Shown here in pieces: positions 1-9,475 of a DNA stretch of 64,000 nt. Each line of letters starts with the position of its first letter. The first letter of the stretch is position 1. Source of the stretch: Bin80 sp022820435 (GTDB lineage: Bacteria; Bacteroidota; Rhodothermia; Rhodothermales; Bin80); the NCBI GenBank assembly GCA_022820435.1, contig JAJEFL010000126.1, positions 1 through 64,000 on the forward strand, read 5' to 3'. Below the pieces are notes generated by a model, which worked only from the letters and a program-made list of their open reading frames with translations, made no database searches and was not told the origin of the DNA. Made by a program: the position numbers and the translations under genes.

Positions 1-1
1 G

Positions 2-1888
2 ATGCCGGGGATTCAGTCCGGCGTGGAAGGCTCCACCGGACTGTATGTGCGCGGCGGAACTCCCGGGCAAACCCTCATCCTGCTTGACGGGGCCACGGTA
101 TACAACGCGGGGCACCTGTTTGGTTTTATGTCCACCTTCAACACCGATGCGATCAACAGTGCTGAGTTGTTCAAAGGAGGTTTTCCTGCCCGGTATGGAG
201 GGCGACTGGCGGGTGTACTGGATATCACCATGCGGGAGGGAAACCGAAAAGAGTTTGAGGGGCGGGGAGCGGCGGGACTGCTGGCCTCACGGATTACGGT
301 AGAAGGGCCGCTTATAAGGGATAAAAGTTCGTTTATTATTTCCGCTCGCAGAACCTATCTGGATGCGATCAATTGGACGATCCAGAAACTCCAGGGGGCA
401 GATCAACTACTGGGGTATCATTTCTACGATGTGAATGTAAAGTGGAATCTGGATATCTCCAGGCGGGACCGGATTTACATGAGTTTTTATGCGGGCCGGG
501 ACAAAGGATACGAGATTGATAATGCGGACTTGGGGCATGACTCAATCAACAGATCAAAATTTACAATCGGCTGGAGTAATGCAACGATGACATTTCGCTG
601 GAATCGGGTCATGAATTCCCGAATGTTTGCCAATAGTATGGTTCTGTTCAGCCGCTTTCGTTCAGGCATCCTGGATCAGTACAGTACCGAAGATCACTTC
701 ATAAGTAAAATAGGCGATGGCTATAAAAACGGCTTGACGGACTTCAGCATCAAAACAGATCTGGAATATTTTCCCCATCAAGATCATCAAATACGGTTTG
801 GTGGGATGGGGACCCGTCATCTGTTCCTGCCAAGTGTACAGTCACGTCGGGAGTTGGATACTGAATTGGGCATCGATACGACAACCGTGATCTCTCTTGA
901 ACTTGCAACCTCCGAGTGGTCGGCGTATGCGGAAGACGAAATTACCCTTAGCCGACAACTTAAGACGAATGTAGGCATACATTTCTCCGGCTATCATGTA
1001 GACGGCAGTGTCTATACTTCTGTGCAACCCCGCCTGTCCACCTCATTATTGCTATTTCGGGAATGGGCATTTAAGTTCTCGTTTGCGCAGATGAAGCAGT
1101 ACATTCAACTGCTATCCAACAGTGGTACAGACGCACTCCCGACCGACCTGTGGCTTCCTAGCACCTCCCGGATTCCTCCCCAAAATGCCTGGCAGGTTGC
1201 CGCTGGATTTGCACGAACTATTGATTCACAGGCTTTGGATATCAGCCTAGAGACTTACTATAAAAACGTCAGCGATGTCATTGCTTACAGGGAAGGCAGC
1301 AACTTTGTAGGTTCGAATGAGGACTGGGAGAATACGGTAACCAATGGACGCGGCTGGGCTTATGGGACCGAATTCCATGTACGCAGAACACAAGGAAAAA
1401 CAACGGGCTGGATCAGCTATACACTCTCATGGTCAAAACGACGTTTCACTGATTTGAATGCAGGGGAGATTTTTCCGCATCGTTATGATCGCAGACATGA
1501 CATATCTATTGCGCTAATCCGTGATTGGCGAAGCAGAGAAATCGCCATTACCTGGGTGTACAGTACAGGTCACGCCCTGACGCTTGCGCACTCACGATAC
1601 AGACATGATGGGGAACTGATTGATGTCTATGGTGCGTGGAACAGCTACAGGACACCGTCCTATCATAGACTGGATCTTTCGATGCGCCGCCCGAATCCCG
1701 CGGGCAAACGATCAGAGGTGATTGTCAGCCTGTACAACGTTTACAGTCGTCGCAATACTTTTTATGTCGGAATTGATGACTACAGTTCCCTTGACCCATA
1801 TACCGGTTACTACAAAGAGGGGCGGGCAATCAAAGGGTTTACACTTTTCCCCATCATTCCCTCCGTCAGCTACCGCTTTTACTTCTGA
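2..1888 (+). CDS. TonB-dependent outer-membrane receptor, 5' truncated by window edge
   Basis: This is the C-terminal 628 residues of a TonB-dependent receptor. The visible start is the end of the plug domain, with the motif GTPGQTLILLDG at residues 19-30 of the fragment, followed by many alternating amphipathic strands typical of the 22-strand barrel and a terminal aromatic residue (PSVSYRFYF). The real start lies before base 1, so the first ATG at base 2 is not necessarily a start codon. The stop is 3 bases before the next gene, a DUF4249 lipoprotein. This pairing is common in Bacteroidota-type genomes and suggests an uptake system in the outer membrane. The substrate cannot be read from the sequence. 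Confidence 0.9.
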   Translation: MPGIQSGVEGSTGLYVRGGTPGQTLILLDGATVYNAGHLFGFMSTFNTDAINSAELFKGGFPARYGGRLAGVLDITMREGNRKEFEGRGAAGLLASRITVEGPLIRDKSSFIISARRTYLDAINWTIQKLQGADQLLGYHFYDVNVKWNLDISRRDRIYMSFYAGRDKGYEIDNADLGHDSINRSKFTIGWSNATMTFRWNRVMNSRMFANSMVLFSRFRSGILDQYSTEDHFISKIGDGYKNGLTDFSIKTDLEYFPHQDHQIRFGGMGTRHLFLPSVQSRRELDTELGIDTTTVISLELATSEWSAYAEDEITLSRQLKTNVGIHFSGYHVDGSVYTSVQPRLSTSLLLFREWAFKFSFAQMKQYIQLLSNSGTDALPTDLWLPSTSRIPPQNAWQVAAGFARTIDSQALDISLETYYKNVSDVIAYREGSNFVGSNEDWENTVTNGRGWAYGTEFHVRRTQGKTTGWISYTLSWSKRRFTDLNAGEIFPHRYDRRHDISIALIRDWRSREIAITWVYSTGHALTLAHSRYRHDGELIDVYGAWNSYRTPSYHRLDLSMRRPNPAGKRSEVIVSLYNVYSRRNTFYVGIDDYSSLDPYTGYYKEGRAIKGFTLFPIIPSVSYRFYF

Positions 1889-1891
1889 TCA

Positions 1892-3130
1892 ATGTATCGC
1901 CTGTCTGGTTTAATTTTCCCGTTTGTTCTGCTAAGCTGTGAATCCATTCTGGAGATTGAGTTGGAACATGTACCCTCAGAACTTGTCGTAACCGGTTTAT
2001 TTACCGAAAATACACCCTGGCAAGTGGTGATTCAGCGTACTGTTGGTGTACAAGAAGATTTAGCCCACCCCTCAATCATTGATCATGCCATCGTGACGAT
2101 TGAGGGGAGTAATGGATCCTTTTTGGAGTTGATTCACAGAGGAGGAGGTTTCTATTACGGACATGCCTCCCTGCCCCGATCCGGAGTCATGTATACACTT
2201 AGGGTGGAAGCCGAAGGATACAGGAATGTGAAAGCAAATGATCAGATTCCCCTCCGTCTAAAACCACCGGATGTGCAACATATTCGATCCAATGAGCGCT
2301 CTGCAATTACGCTGTACGATGAGGCTGGAGTTGAGAACTACTATGCCATCTCTATGTTGTCCCGTAACATAGACTGGGAATTATTCAGTGTGCTCAATTC
2401 GGAACTTGATGATCAGATGAAACGATTTTCTATTGAGGATCCTTTTTCACCGCGTGTGAATCGTCCATACGTTTCCGTTGCTCTGATACACGACCGCCCT
2501 TTTGATGGGAAACAGTTTGAACTATCGCTCTCAAGGAATTTGAGCAGAGACGATCTAACTACGTATATCAACTCAATCAGCAAGGCTTACTATGACTACT
2601 ATGTTTCCAAAGTTATCCAGAGGAATGCGGAGCATCTATCCATTGTTGAGCCGGCACCCGTGAAGTCAAATATTCATGGAGGAAAGGGCGTATTTGCCGG
2701 GTACAGTCTCTATGTTGATGGGGATTTCTCTCCAGAGAGTATTAAGAATCAAATCATCGGTACCTATGATCTGAGGGACACTCAGATGGACCCATCTGAT
2801 TCCACAATTGCTTTGCCCGAAATTAGTTTTACACTCCATCCAGATCAATCGGTAACGGGGAGCATGAGGTACGATTCGCAGGGAAGTACAGTTTCAACCT
2901 CTCTAGATGGAGGGTATACAATAACGTATCATGGATCCTATGAGTACTTGGTTTGGCTTCATCATGATACAGATACCTTCTTTAAAAATTCAGAACTTAG
3001 AATAAGTAGAAGTGAATTCAGCGATCCGCGTATCAGACTAAGAACGCAGCAGGAAGCTAAAGACATGGACGGTCGCCGCATTGAAATTCAACGCACATTT
3101 TGGAAACGAGAGGCTGACGAGGAGGAGTGA
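1892..3130 (+). CDS. DUF4249-family lipoprotein
   Basis: This 412-residue protein has a short signal peptide and a lipobox (FVLLSC, Cys16), so it is probably an outer-membrane lipoprotein. The part after the signal (ELVVTGLFTENTPWQVVIQRT) and the Ig-like strand pattern match the DUF4249 family, whose members usually sit directly downstream of a TonB receptor, as here with a 3-base gap. Family function is not established. An accessory surface role in the same uptake system is inferred from the neighbour. The C-terminus is rich in charged residues and ends in EADEEE. Confidence 0.8.
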   Translation: MYRLSGLIFPFVLLSCESILEIELEHVPSELVVTGLFTENTPWQVVIQRTVGVQEDLAHPSIIDHAIVTIEGSNGSFLELIHRGGGFYYGHASLPRSGVMYTLRVEAEGYRNVKANDQIPLRLKPPDVQHIRSNERSAITLYDEAGVENYYAISMLSRNIDWELFSVLNSELDDQMKRFSIEDPFSPRVNRPYVSVALIHDRPFDGKQFELSLSRNLSRDDLTTYINSISKAYYDYYVSKVIQRNAEHLSIVEPAPVKSNIHGGKGVFAGYSLYVDGDFSPESIKNQIIGTYDLRDTQMDPSDSTIALPEISFTLHPDQSVTGSMRYDSQGSTVSTSLDGGYTITYHGSYEYLVWLHHDTDTFFKNSELRISRSEFSDPRIRLRTQQEAKDMDGRRIEIQRTFWKREADEEE

Positions 3131-3552
3131 ATGACCTATTTGGGATAACAGGTTGCCTGTGAATTCTACTCTGTTGAGCATCTTGCAGAAATCTCAGTTT
3201 TAAGGATTTTTATTCACCTGAGTGCACCCAGGAGCACTTTTAAGCATGGATTATTAATTTTGCAAGAATATCTGGGATAAAACGTTGGCATGGATAGTTG
3301 CTGTGATCTGGATTGCGTTCGATCACACTTAAAAGTCAGGGAAGATGAACCTATATTCACTTGTGTCTGACCTACGGCGGGAATGACGAGTTCGTCGCAG
3401 TTTCGCACAGCCCTTTCGTTGATGCAGATTTTCAGTGCTTGTATCCACGTAAAGATCTATCAGGACAGGCTACATTCACGTCTAGGATTGTATCCGCCCA
3501 GTGGTAGAATTTGGGCAGGTCTGCCAAGGAAACGTGAGGGGAACTGACGGAA
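3131..3552. other. Intergenic stretch between convergent genes
   Basis: This stretch of 422 bases lies between the end of the DUF4249 gene and the end of the superoxide dismutase gene. I see one small inverted repeat (ACAGG-TTG-CCTGT near 3148-3160) without a T run, so it is not a convincing terminator. No RNA gene or supported coding region was found. Confidence 0.5.
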
Positions 3553-4110
3553 CTATGTTCCGATAGGTGGCACTACTCCGCAGGCTGCCCGTGCGCCACC
3601 GCCACCGCTTGGAACGGGGAGGTCGGAGTAGTTATCACCGCCCGCGTGAATGATCAAAGAACGCCCGTTAAGATCCTCCAGCTTTAAGCGTGGAGCTACA
3701 ACTGCAGTTACTGCAGTACGAGACGGGTTGAAGTATAGTACGGGCAGATCACCAAGATGCCCGTTTCCATCAGGACCTTCATGCCGCCCGGTATTATGCG
3801 GGTCGTAGTGTCCACCCGCATCTTGTCCGGCCATACCGCAACTTGGATTCGTATGTACATGAAATCCGTGCGCACCGGGGGTGAGTCCTGTGAGATTCGG
3901 TGTAAAGCGCGTACCGTCGGCCGTCTGTTGAATCTGGATAGAACCAATGGACTTTTCGGATGCGGTGTCGAAGATGTCTACCGTTACCGAGTCTTCGGCT
4001 GATATTGCGTCGCAGCCGGCAATTCCTAGTCCGAGCATGAGTGCCACCAGAAATTGTCCGATATATGCTTTGGGGCTGGATGTTTCAGGAGAAATAAAAA
4101 ATATGTTCAT
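3553..4110 (-). CDS. sodC: Cu/Zn superoxide dismutase, lipoprotein
   Basis: A 185-residue Cu/Zn superoxide dismutase that converts superoxide to oxygen and hydrogen peroxide. All metal ligands are visible: HGFHVH (His84 and His86 for copper), His101 in GGHYDP (bridging), His110, His118 and Asp121 (GHLGD, zinc) and His156 in IIHAGGDNY. Cys91 and Cys178 can form the conserved disulfide. The N-terminus has a hydrophobic stretch ending in GLGIAGC (Cys33), which looks like a lipobox, so the enzyme should be membrane-anchored in the periplasm or outer membrane. The first residues before the hydrophobic core are long for a signal peptide, so the true start may be further inside. Confidence 0.92.
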   Translation of the reverse strand: MNIFFISPETSSPKAYIGQFLVALMLGLGIAGCDAISAEDSVTVDIFDTASEKSIGSIQIQQTADGTRFTPNLTGLTPGAHGFHVHTNPSCGMAGQDAGGHYDPHNTGRHEGPDGNGHLGDLPVLYFNPSRTAVTAVVAPRLKLEDLNGRSLIIHAGGDNYSDLPVPSGGGGARAACGVVPPIGT

Positions 4111-4311
4111 GTTATCGTTTGGTTATCTATTGATACGGAAAACAACTCACCGGACAGATGTTCCATCTGCCGGGCATACACAGGAAGAACGGGAGCAGAT
4201 TGCACGGGAGATGTCGGCAGATAGAACCATACTTAACGGTGGATCAGGGTTCATGTAACGGAAATATTCTGAAAAATCCCCCTGCATACCGGTACCTTAT
4301 GAGAATATAGG

Positions 4312-5730
4312 CTAAATGTTGATGGATTGACCCATTGCGTCACGCGTGGCCTCCATGATGGTCTCGGACAGAGTCGGGTGCGGATGGACGGCATCCAGGA
4401 TTTCATGGTAGGTGGTTTCCAGAGTGCGCGCCGTTACGACCTCTGCAATCAGTTCCGTCGCGTCGTGGCCGATCACATGGCATCCCAGAAGTTCGCCATA
4501 CTTCGCATCATAGATCACCTTCACGAACCCGTCCGTGTGGCCCGCCGCAGACGCTTTCCCGGATGCAGAGAAGGGGAATTTTCCAACCTTGATCTCGTAC
4601 CCCTCTTCCCGGGCAGCACTTTCCGTGTACCCCACGGAAGCAATCTGGGGCTGACAATAGGTGCAGCCGGGAATATTCTTTTTGTCGAGTGCATGGACCT
4701 GTTTGCCGGCAATGTTTTCAACGCAGAGGATGCCTTCATGACTCGCCTTGTGCGCAAGCCAGGGCGGGCCTGCGACATCGCCGATCGCATAGATGCCCCG
4801 TACCCTGGTGCGTGATAAATTGTCCGTTTTGATAAATCCACGTTCGGTCTCAATGCCAACTTCCTCCAGCCCCAGATCTTCAATGTTCCCCGTAATGCCA
4901 ACCGAACTAAGGACCTGGTCCACCTCAATCACCTCGTTTTTTCGGGAACTCTTCAGGTGCACCTTAAGGGTTTCGCCATCTTCCTCTACGCGTTCCACGG
5001 TAGCACCGGTGCTGACCTTGATGCCTGCTTTCTTAAATGATCTGGCTAACTGCTTGGAGACATCTGCGTCTTCAATGGGCACAATGCGGTCCTGCAGTTC
5101 AACCAGATGCACCTGTGTGCCCATGTGATGATAAAAGTACGCGAACTCCACCCCGATAGCACCTGCACCTGCAATCAGTAAACGGGCCGGTTGCGTCTTT
5201 TGGAGCATCGCCCCCTTATAGTCAATGATTTTCTCTCCATCAATCGGAAGCGGGGGAATTTCCCGGGCCCGTGCTCCGGTTGCAAGAATAATGTGCTTTG
5301 CCTGGAGCTTACGTTCGCTTCCGATCTGTTTACCATCCATATCTACCGATGGCGTGACGCTTAGAAAACCACTTCCAGTCAGTTTTGCATGGCCGAGCAC
5401 GACCTCAATGTTATTCTTTTTCATGAGGAACTGCACGCCGCCATTCATTTTCTGAGCAACCTTGCGACTGCGATCAATCACCTTTGGAAAATCTGCCCGA
5501 ACCGTTCCATCCAGTTCCAGTCCATAGGAACTCAGGTTGTTGGTATAAGACACAAGTTCTGCACTTTTCAGGAGTGCCTTGGTGGGAATACAGCCGACAT
5601 TCAGGCAGACCCCGCCCAGTTTGTTTTTTTCAACTACTGCAGTTTTAAAGCCAAGCTGTGTGGCCCGGATTGCAGTCTCATAGCCGCCGGGACCTGTCCC
5701 GACTACAATGACATCAAAGGTGTCCGACAT
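4312..5730 (-). CDS. lpdA: Dihydrolipoyl dehydrogenase (E3)
   Basis: This 472-residue flavoenzyme reoxidises dihydrolipoamide in 2-oxoacid dehydrogenase or glycine cleavage complexes, passing electrons to NAD. It has the FAD motif GTGPGGYE near residue 11, the redox disulfide GGVCLNVGCIPTK (Cys42, Cys47), a second nucleotide motif AGAGAIGVEFA, the FAD-binding YAIGDVAG segment and the C-terminal catalytic HPHPTLSE. Length is normal for the family. No E1 or E2 gene is nearby, so which complex it serves cannot be said. It stands alone, about 200 bases from sodC on the same strand. Confidence 0.95.
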   Translation of the reverse strand: MSDTFDVIVVGTGPGGYETAIRATQLGFKTAVVEKNKLGGVCLNVGCIPTKALLKSAELVSYTNNLSSYGLELDGTVRADFPKVIDRSRKVAQKMNGGVQFLMKKNNIEVVLGHAKLTGSGFLSVTPSVDMDGKQIGSERKLQAKHIILATGARAREIPPLPIDGEKIIDYKGAMLQKTQPARLLIAGAGAIGVEFAYFYHHMGTQVHLVELQDRIVPIEDADVSKQLARSFKKAGIKVSTGATVERVEEDGETLKVHLKSSRKNEVIEVDQVLSSVGITGNIEDLGLEEVGIETERGFIKTDNLSRTRVRGIYAIGDVAGPPWLAHKASHEGILCVENIAGKQVHALDKKNIPGCTYCQPQIASVGYTESAAREEGYEIKVGKFPFSASGKASAAGHTDGFVKVIYDAKYGELLGCHVIGHDATELIAEVVTARTLETTYHEILDAVHPHPTLSETIMEATRDAMGQSINI

Positions 5731-6506
5731 AAGAGGATAAGATTAAGTGATGGATAAAAGATAAGGACATGCGCACGGGATTCGCAAAGAACACCTGCCC
5801 GCTGAAGACGGTCACACGTAAAGTTCAATGGGCGATTGGCAGCAATCGCTGTGTGGACTCCATCTGAAATAAGATGATCGCACTTCATATGGCATTAAAG
5901 GATGATTGTCTACATTCATCTTGCACCTTCTATATCGGCGTTCTCCAGCAGGTTAGCAGGGAAGATCTCTATGCATGTTCCGGCATAGCTTTGAACTCTG
6001 TCCATGGACTTGACGGATGCGCTGATCCAGTTACTGAAATTTACGGAACGAGCGATTTCTGACTGACTTCTCCACAGGTGTAACTCAAAACCGGCAGTGA
6101 AGGGGTTAAACGCATTTGCAGCCGTATGTTGCAGAAAAGTAATGTCTGGTGGAGGATCCCCGTAATCCGTCAGGAGCAAAGAGGCCGCAGTGCTTCCCCA
6201 AGTCCTCTCAGATGTCGGGGGTGGTATGTCTGCCGGAAGAAAAAACGGTCACTCCCTGAAGTGTCTAGCGTCTCCGGTTTCTAGTAGACGGGAAGGATGG
6301 CGGGAAAGGGGCACCAATGGCGTGTACGATGATCTATCGGAGCAGCCACTACAAGCGGTTTGAAGAGATTTTCCTTCCGCAGGATGCGGTTGTCCCGCTC
6401 AGTCATCTTTCTGGCCGAAAGATGGGAATCATGCGACCACCTGCCAAGTCCGCCATAAAACCCGTCCATCCCAGTCAACCTGAACTGTTCAAGAGAGACT
6501 GTGCAA
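5731..6506. other. Long non-coding stretch with a possible decayed coding remnant
   Basis: This stretch of 776 bases between lpdA and the DUF4292 gene holds no supported gene. On the minus strand, about 6255 to 5916, one frame is open and reads like a real protein (for example DPPPDITFLQHTAANAFN), but it has no convincing start and is bounded by stops. It may be the remains of a dead gene. I found no tRNA, SRP RNA, RNase P or tmRNA signature here. Confidence 0.4.
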
Positions 6507-7262
6507 TCACTCCTCTGACAACGGAACACGGTCTACATTATCAGGCAGGCCAAGGGACATAGAGGCAATGGGTTCATTGACCGAAAGAGATCGGTAATGC
6601 AGGATGGCATTCATGTCTCTTGCCGGGTTCCGGTAAATGATCTGGCGCGGGAAGAATGCCTCGCCAACGGCAAAAAAGTCGTGAAAGTGAAGGGCTTCCA
6701 AAAGGGTTCCTGACGTATCGTATTGCGTCATCTGGATGGTGCGCCAGTGCACTGGATCAATTGTGTATGTCCGATGCAAAAGCGAGTCCGTGAGAACAAA
6801 TCCATCCTGAGTTGACTCCAATTGAAGGGGAGTTCCAGGAATGGGGCGAACGTAGCCAAGCATCTGCTCAATCGCATGTTGAACAGAAAATAAAGCGGGC
6901 AGGGCCGGGTGATCACTGCCTGCGATGCGCAATGTCTGTGCAAACCGGTCATAAAAAAACAGGCTGTCCGGTGTGACCAGTAAACGCCCGCCCTCTATGC
7001 CAAATCCCCGGACACGGAAAATCATCAGCAGCGAGTCGGCCCGGCGGTGGGAGATCTCTGCGGTCAGGGTTCCCGAATAGAGCGGGGTCTTCATGGACAG
7101 ATCCCCCCTCGCCCGCAAAGTGGCGGGAAGTGTATGCACCCAGATGCGGTCCATCACCTCTTCAAGTTCATAGGCCTCCACCGGAGCAGCCGGATCAAGG
7201 GCAGGGCGGGAACCTGCACATCCCGCAAGGATCAGTAGAATCACAAGGGCGGCAACTCTCAT
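6507..7262 (-). CDS. DUF4292-family lipoprotein
   Basis: This 251-residue lipoprotein starts at MRVAALVILLILAGCAG, a signal peptide with lipobox LAGC. The start is fixed by an ATGA overlap with the nadK stop codon. The body (ARGDLSMKTPLYSGTLTAEI, RVRGFGIEGGRLLVTPDSLF) matches DUF4292, a LolA/LolB-like fold seen in Bacteroidota. A role in outer-membrane lipoprotein or lipid handling is inferred from fold similarity only. Translational coupling to nadK implies one transcript. Confidence 0.75.
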   Translation of the reverse strand: MRVAALVILLILAGCAGSRPALDPAAPVEAYELEEVMDRIWVHTLPATLRARGDLSMKTPLYSGTLTAEISHRRADSLLMIFRVRGFGIEGGRLLVTPDSLFFYDRFAQTLRIAGSDHPALPALFSVQHAIEQMLGYVRPIPGTPLQLESTQDGFVLTDSLLHRTYTIDPVHWRTIQMTQYDTSGTLLEALHFHDFFAVGEAFFPRQIIYRNPARDMNAILHYRSLSVNEPIASMSLGLPDNVDRVPLSEE

Positions 7263-8140
7263 GTGCTCATCTGATGGCCCATCCCCCAGGACAGTTTTGA
7301 GCGGAGCGTACCGAAATAGTGTGTATCTGCAAACCGGATCAGCTTGATGGAATGATCGGCCCGGCGGATCGTGTAGGGGTCCTGCTTTTGAGAAATGAGC
7401 TGTGTGCGGCCATCCAGTGCAATCGTGCAATCCGATGAACTTGCGGCTAGCTGCAGGGCCAGGGTTGATTGTGCGGGCAGGATGATCGGACGGACAGTCA
7501 GGCTGTGCGGCGCAACCGGGCTCACGAGGATTACATTGCTCCCCGGCATGACAATAGGCCCGCCCACGGCCAGCGAATAGGCAGTTGAGCCCGTCGGAGT
7601 CGCAATAATCAGCCCGTCTCCCCAGTAGCGGTTCAGCTTGGTTCCGTCAACCAGTACATCTATTACTGCAAGTCCGCCTGCAGGCCGTCGGGTAACGACA
7701 ATGTCATTGAGGGCCCAGCCGGTGTGTGGGCCGGTCAGACTGAGTGCGCTTCGGTGCTCAATCTGGTATTGGCCCGTACGGAGTAAGTGGAGTGCATGCT
7801 GAATCCGGCCGGCCTCAACATAGGCCAAAAATCCAAGATGTCCAATGTTGACCCCCAGAATGGGTACGCCCGCCCCGCCAACCTCAAAAGCGGTGTGCAA
7901 AAGGGTCCCATCCCCTCCGATAGAAAGGATCACGCTACTTGTGCGGGCAAGTGTATCTGTGGACACCCTTTCTGCACGCTCAGCCGAGATGAGCGAACGC
8001 TTCAGCAGGCCGTCAGTAACGGGACGATGCAGTTGATACTCAACCCCTTTTGCCTCCATCCAGGCGATCAATTGCCGGATGAGCGGCCATAACCCGTCCT
8101 TTGTTGTGTTTCCCGTAATCCCGTAGATTATCTTTGCCAT
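7259..8140 (-). CDS. nadK: NAD kinase
   Basis: A 293-residue cytoplasmic NAD kinase that phosphorylates NAD to NADP. The diagnostic GGDGT motif is at residues 75-79, followed by GVNIGHLGFLA, the NDIVV segment and the conserved SGSTAYSLAVGGPI substrate loop in the second domain. Length is normal. The gene overlaps the downstream DUF4292 gene by four bases and is divergent from the FAD oxidoreductase at 8212. Confidence 0.95.
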   Translation of the reverse strand: MAKIIYGITGNTTKDGLWPLIRQLIAWMEAKGVEYQLHRPVTDGLLKRSLISAERAERVSTDTLARTSSVILSIGGDGTLLHTAFEVGGAGVPILGVNIGHLGFLAYVEAGRIQHALHLLRTGQYQIEHRSALSLTGPHTGWALNDIVVTRRPAGGLAVIDVLVDGTKLNRYWGDGLIIATPTGSTAYSLAVGGPIVMPGSNVILVSPVAPHSLTVRPIILPAQSTLALQLAASSSDCTIALDGRTQLISQKQDPYTIRRADHSIKLIRFADTHYFGTLRSKLSWGMGHQMST

Positions 8141-8162
8141 GAGCAGTTCAAGCGTGAAGGGG

Positions 8163-8192
8163 TTGATAAATTAAGCTAGACAGCGTAATTTG
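8163..8192 (+). promoter_or_regulatory. Candidate promoter with Bacteroidota-like -33/-7 boxes
   Basis: In the 71-base divergent gap there is TTG at 8163-8165 and, 20 bases later, TAATTTG at 8186-8192. This resembles the Bacteroidota TTTG / TAnnTTTG promoter with one base missing in the -7 element. It would drive the FAD oxidoreductase operon, about 20 bases before its ATG. This is a pattern match only. Confidence 0.35.
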
Positions 8193-8211
8193 CATAAGAG
8201 CATTCAGTGTC

Positions 8212-9468
8212 ATGGCCCGACATATTGTCATTATTGGAAATGGGATCACCGGTATTACCGCTGCGCGGTTTATACGAAAGTTAAGCGATGACCGTGTCAC
8301 GGTGGTATCCAGTGAAACGGATCACTTCTACGCACGAACGGCGCTGATGTACATTTACATGGGGCATATGCGCTATCAGGAGACCAAACCCTACGAAGAC
8401 CATTTCTGGTCCAGGAACCGGATCAACCTTGTCCGGGGGTATGCAGTTCAGATTGACCCTGAGCAGAAAGTGGTCCGAATTGCAGATGGGAATGATATCG
8501 CCTACGATGCACTTCTTCTGGCCACGGGATCCCAGTCAAATAAATTCGGATGGCCGGGGCAGGATTTATTGGGGGTGCAGGGGTTGTACGGGATGCAGGA
8601 TTTAGCATTGATGGAGCGGAATACCCAAAATATCACACATGCCGTGGTGGTGGGAGGAGGACTGATTGGAATTGAGATGGCCGAGATGCTTCATGCCAGA
8701 CAGATTCCCGTCACCTTTCTGGTTCGGGAAAACAGTTATATGGACTACCTGCTGCCCAAAGAAGAGTCTGCCTTCATCAACCGTGAGATTGCTGAGCACG
8801 GGATTGATCTAAGACTGAATACGGAACTGAAGTCCATCCGCGGACGCAAAACCGCGGAAGCCGTTGAGACTAGCCAAAATGAGCGTATTGAGTGTCAGTT
8901 TGTCGGCCTCACTGCAGGGGTTCATCCGAATATTGACCTTGCGAAAGCTTCCGGAATTGACACGAACCGGGGCATTGTGGTGAATGAATTCTTTGAAACC
9001 AGTCTCCCGGATATCTATGCCGCAGGAGACTGTGCAGAATTCAATGCAGACGGCATTGGGAGCCGGCGGATTGAACAGTTATGGTACACGGGTCGGGCGC
9101 ATGGGAAAGTCGTTGCGAAGACCCTGTGTGGACACCGGACCCCGTACCGGAAAGGAGTGTTTTTTAATTCGGCGAAATTTTTTACGATGGAATATCAAAC
9201 CTACGGTGATATATCTGCTCAGTCGGAACCACATATACGATCCCGGTTATTTCAGAGCGGGAGGAAGCTTTTGCGGATCAACAGTGACCGGGAATCGGGC
9301 AGAGTTCTGGGATTCAATGCAATGGGAGTGCGACTGCGGCAGGATCAGTGTGAGGCATGGATTCGCAGCGGCACCTCCATAAAAAAGGTGCTCGCTTCTC
9401 TGGGGAAGGCGCGGTTTGATGCCGAATTTTATTCAAATGCGGTGTATCGTCAGGCCGCAGCGGTATAG
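8212..9468 (+). CDS. NAD(P)/FAD-dependent oxidoreductase
   Basis: A 418-residue pyridine nucleotide-disulfide reductase-fold flavoprotein. It has an N-terminal FAD motif (GNGITGITAARF, from residue 9), a central NAD(P) motif (VVGGGLIGIEMAEML) and the late FAD motif IYAAGDCAEF. It lacks the CxxxxC redox disulfide, so it belongs to the rubredoxin/ferredoxin reductase or nitrite reductase-like branch rather than to disulfide reductases. It lies 7 bases before a membrane polyferredoxin and should pass electrons between NAD(P)H and that protein; this link is inferred from gene order. Confidence 0.85.
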   Translation: MARHIVIIGNGITGITAARFIRKLSDDRVTVVSSETDHFYARTALMYIYMGHMRYQETKPYEDHFWSRNRINLVRGYAVQIDPEQKVVRIADGNDIAYDALLLATGSQSNKFGWPGQDLLGVQGLYGMQDLALMERNTQNITHAVVVGGGLIGIEMAEMLHARQIPVTFLVRENSYMDYLLPKEESAFINREIAEHGIDLRLNTELKSIRGRKTAEAVETSQNERIECQFVGLTAGVHPNIDLAKASGIDTNRGIVVNEFFETSLPDIYAAGDCAEFNADGIGSRRIEQLWYTGRAHGKVVAKTLCGHRTPYRKGVFFNSAKFFTMEYQTYGDISAQSEPHIRSRLFQSGRKLLRINSDRESGRVLGFNAMGVRLRQDQCEAWIRSGTSIKKVLASLGKARFDAEFYSNAVYRQAAAV

Positions 9469-9475
9469 AGGTTAA

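Noticed and set aside
3148..3160. Terminator after the DUF4249 gene
   Set aside because: The 5-bp repeat ACAGG/CCTGT has no following T run.
4327..4815. Plus-strand open frame of 162 codons inside lpdA
   Set aside because: It is the antisense shadow of the lpdA coding region.
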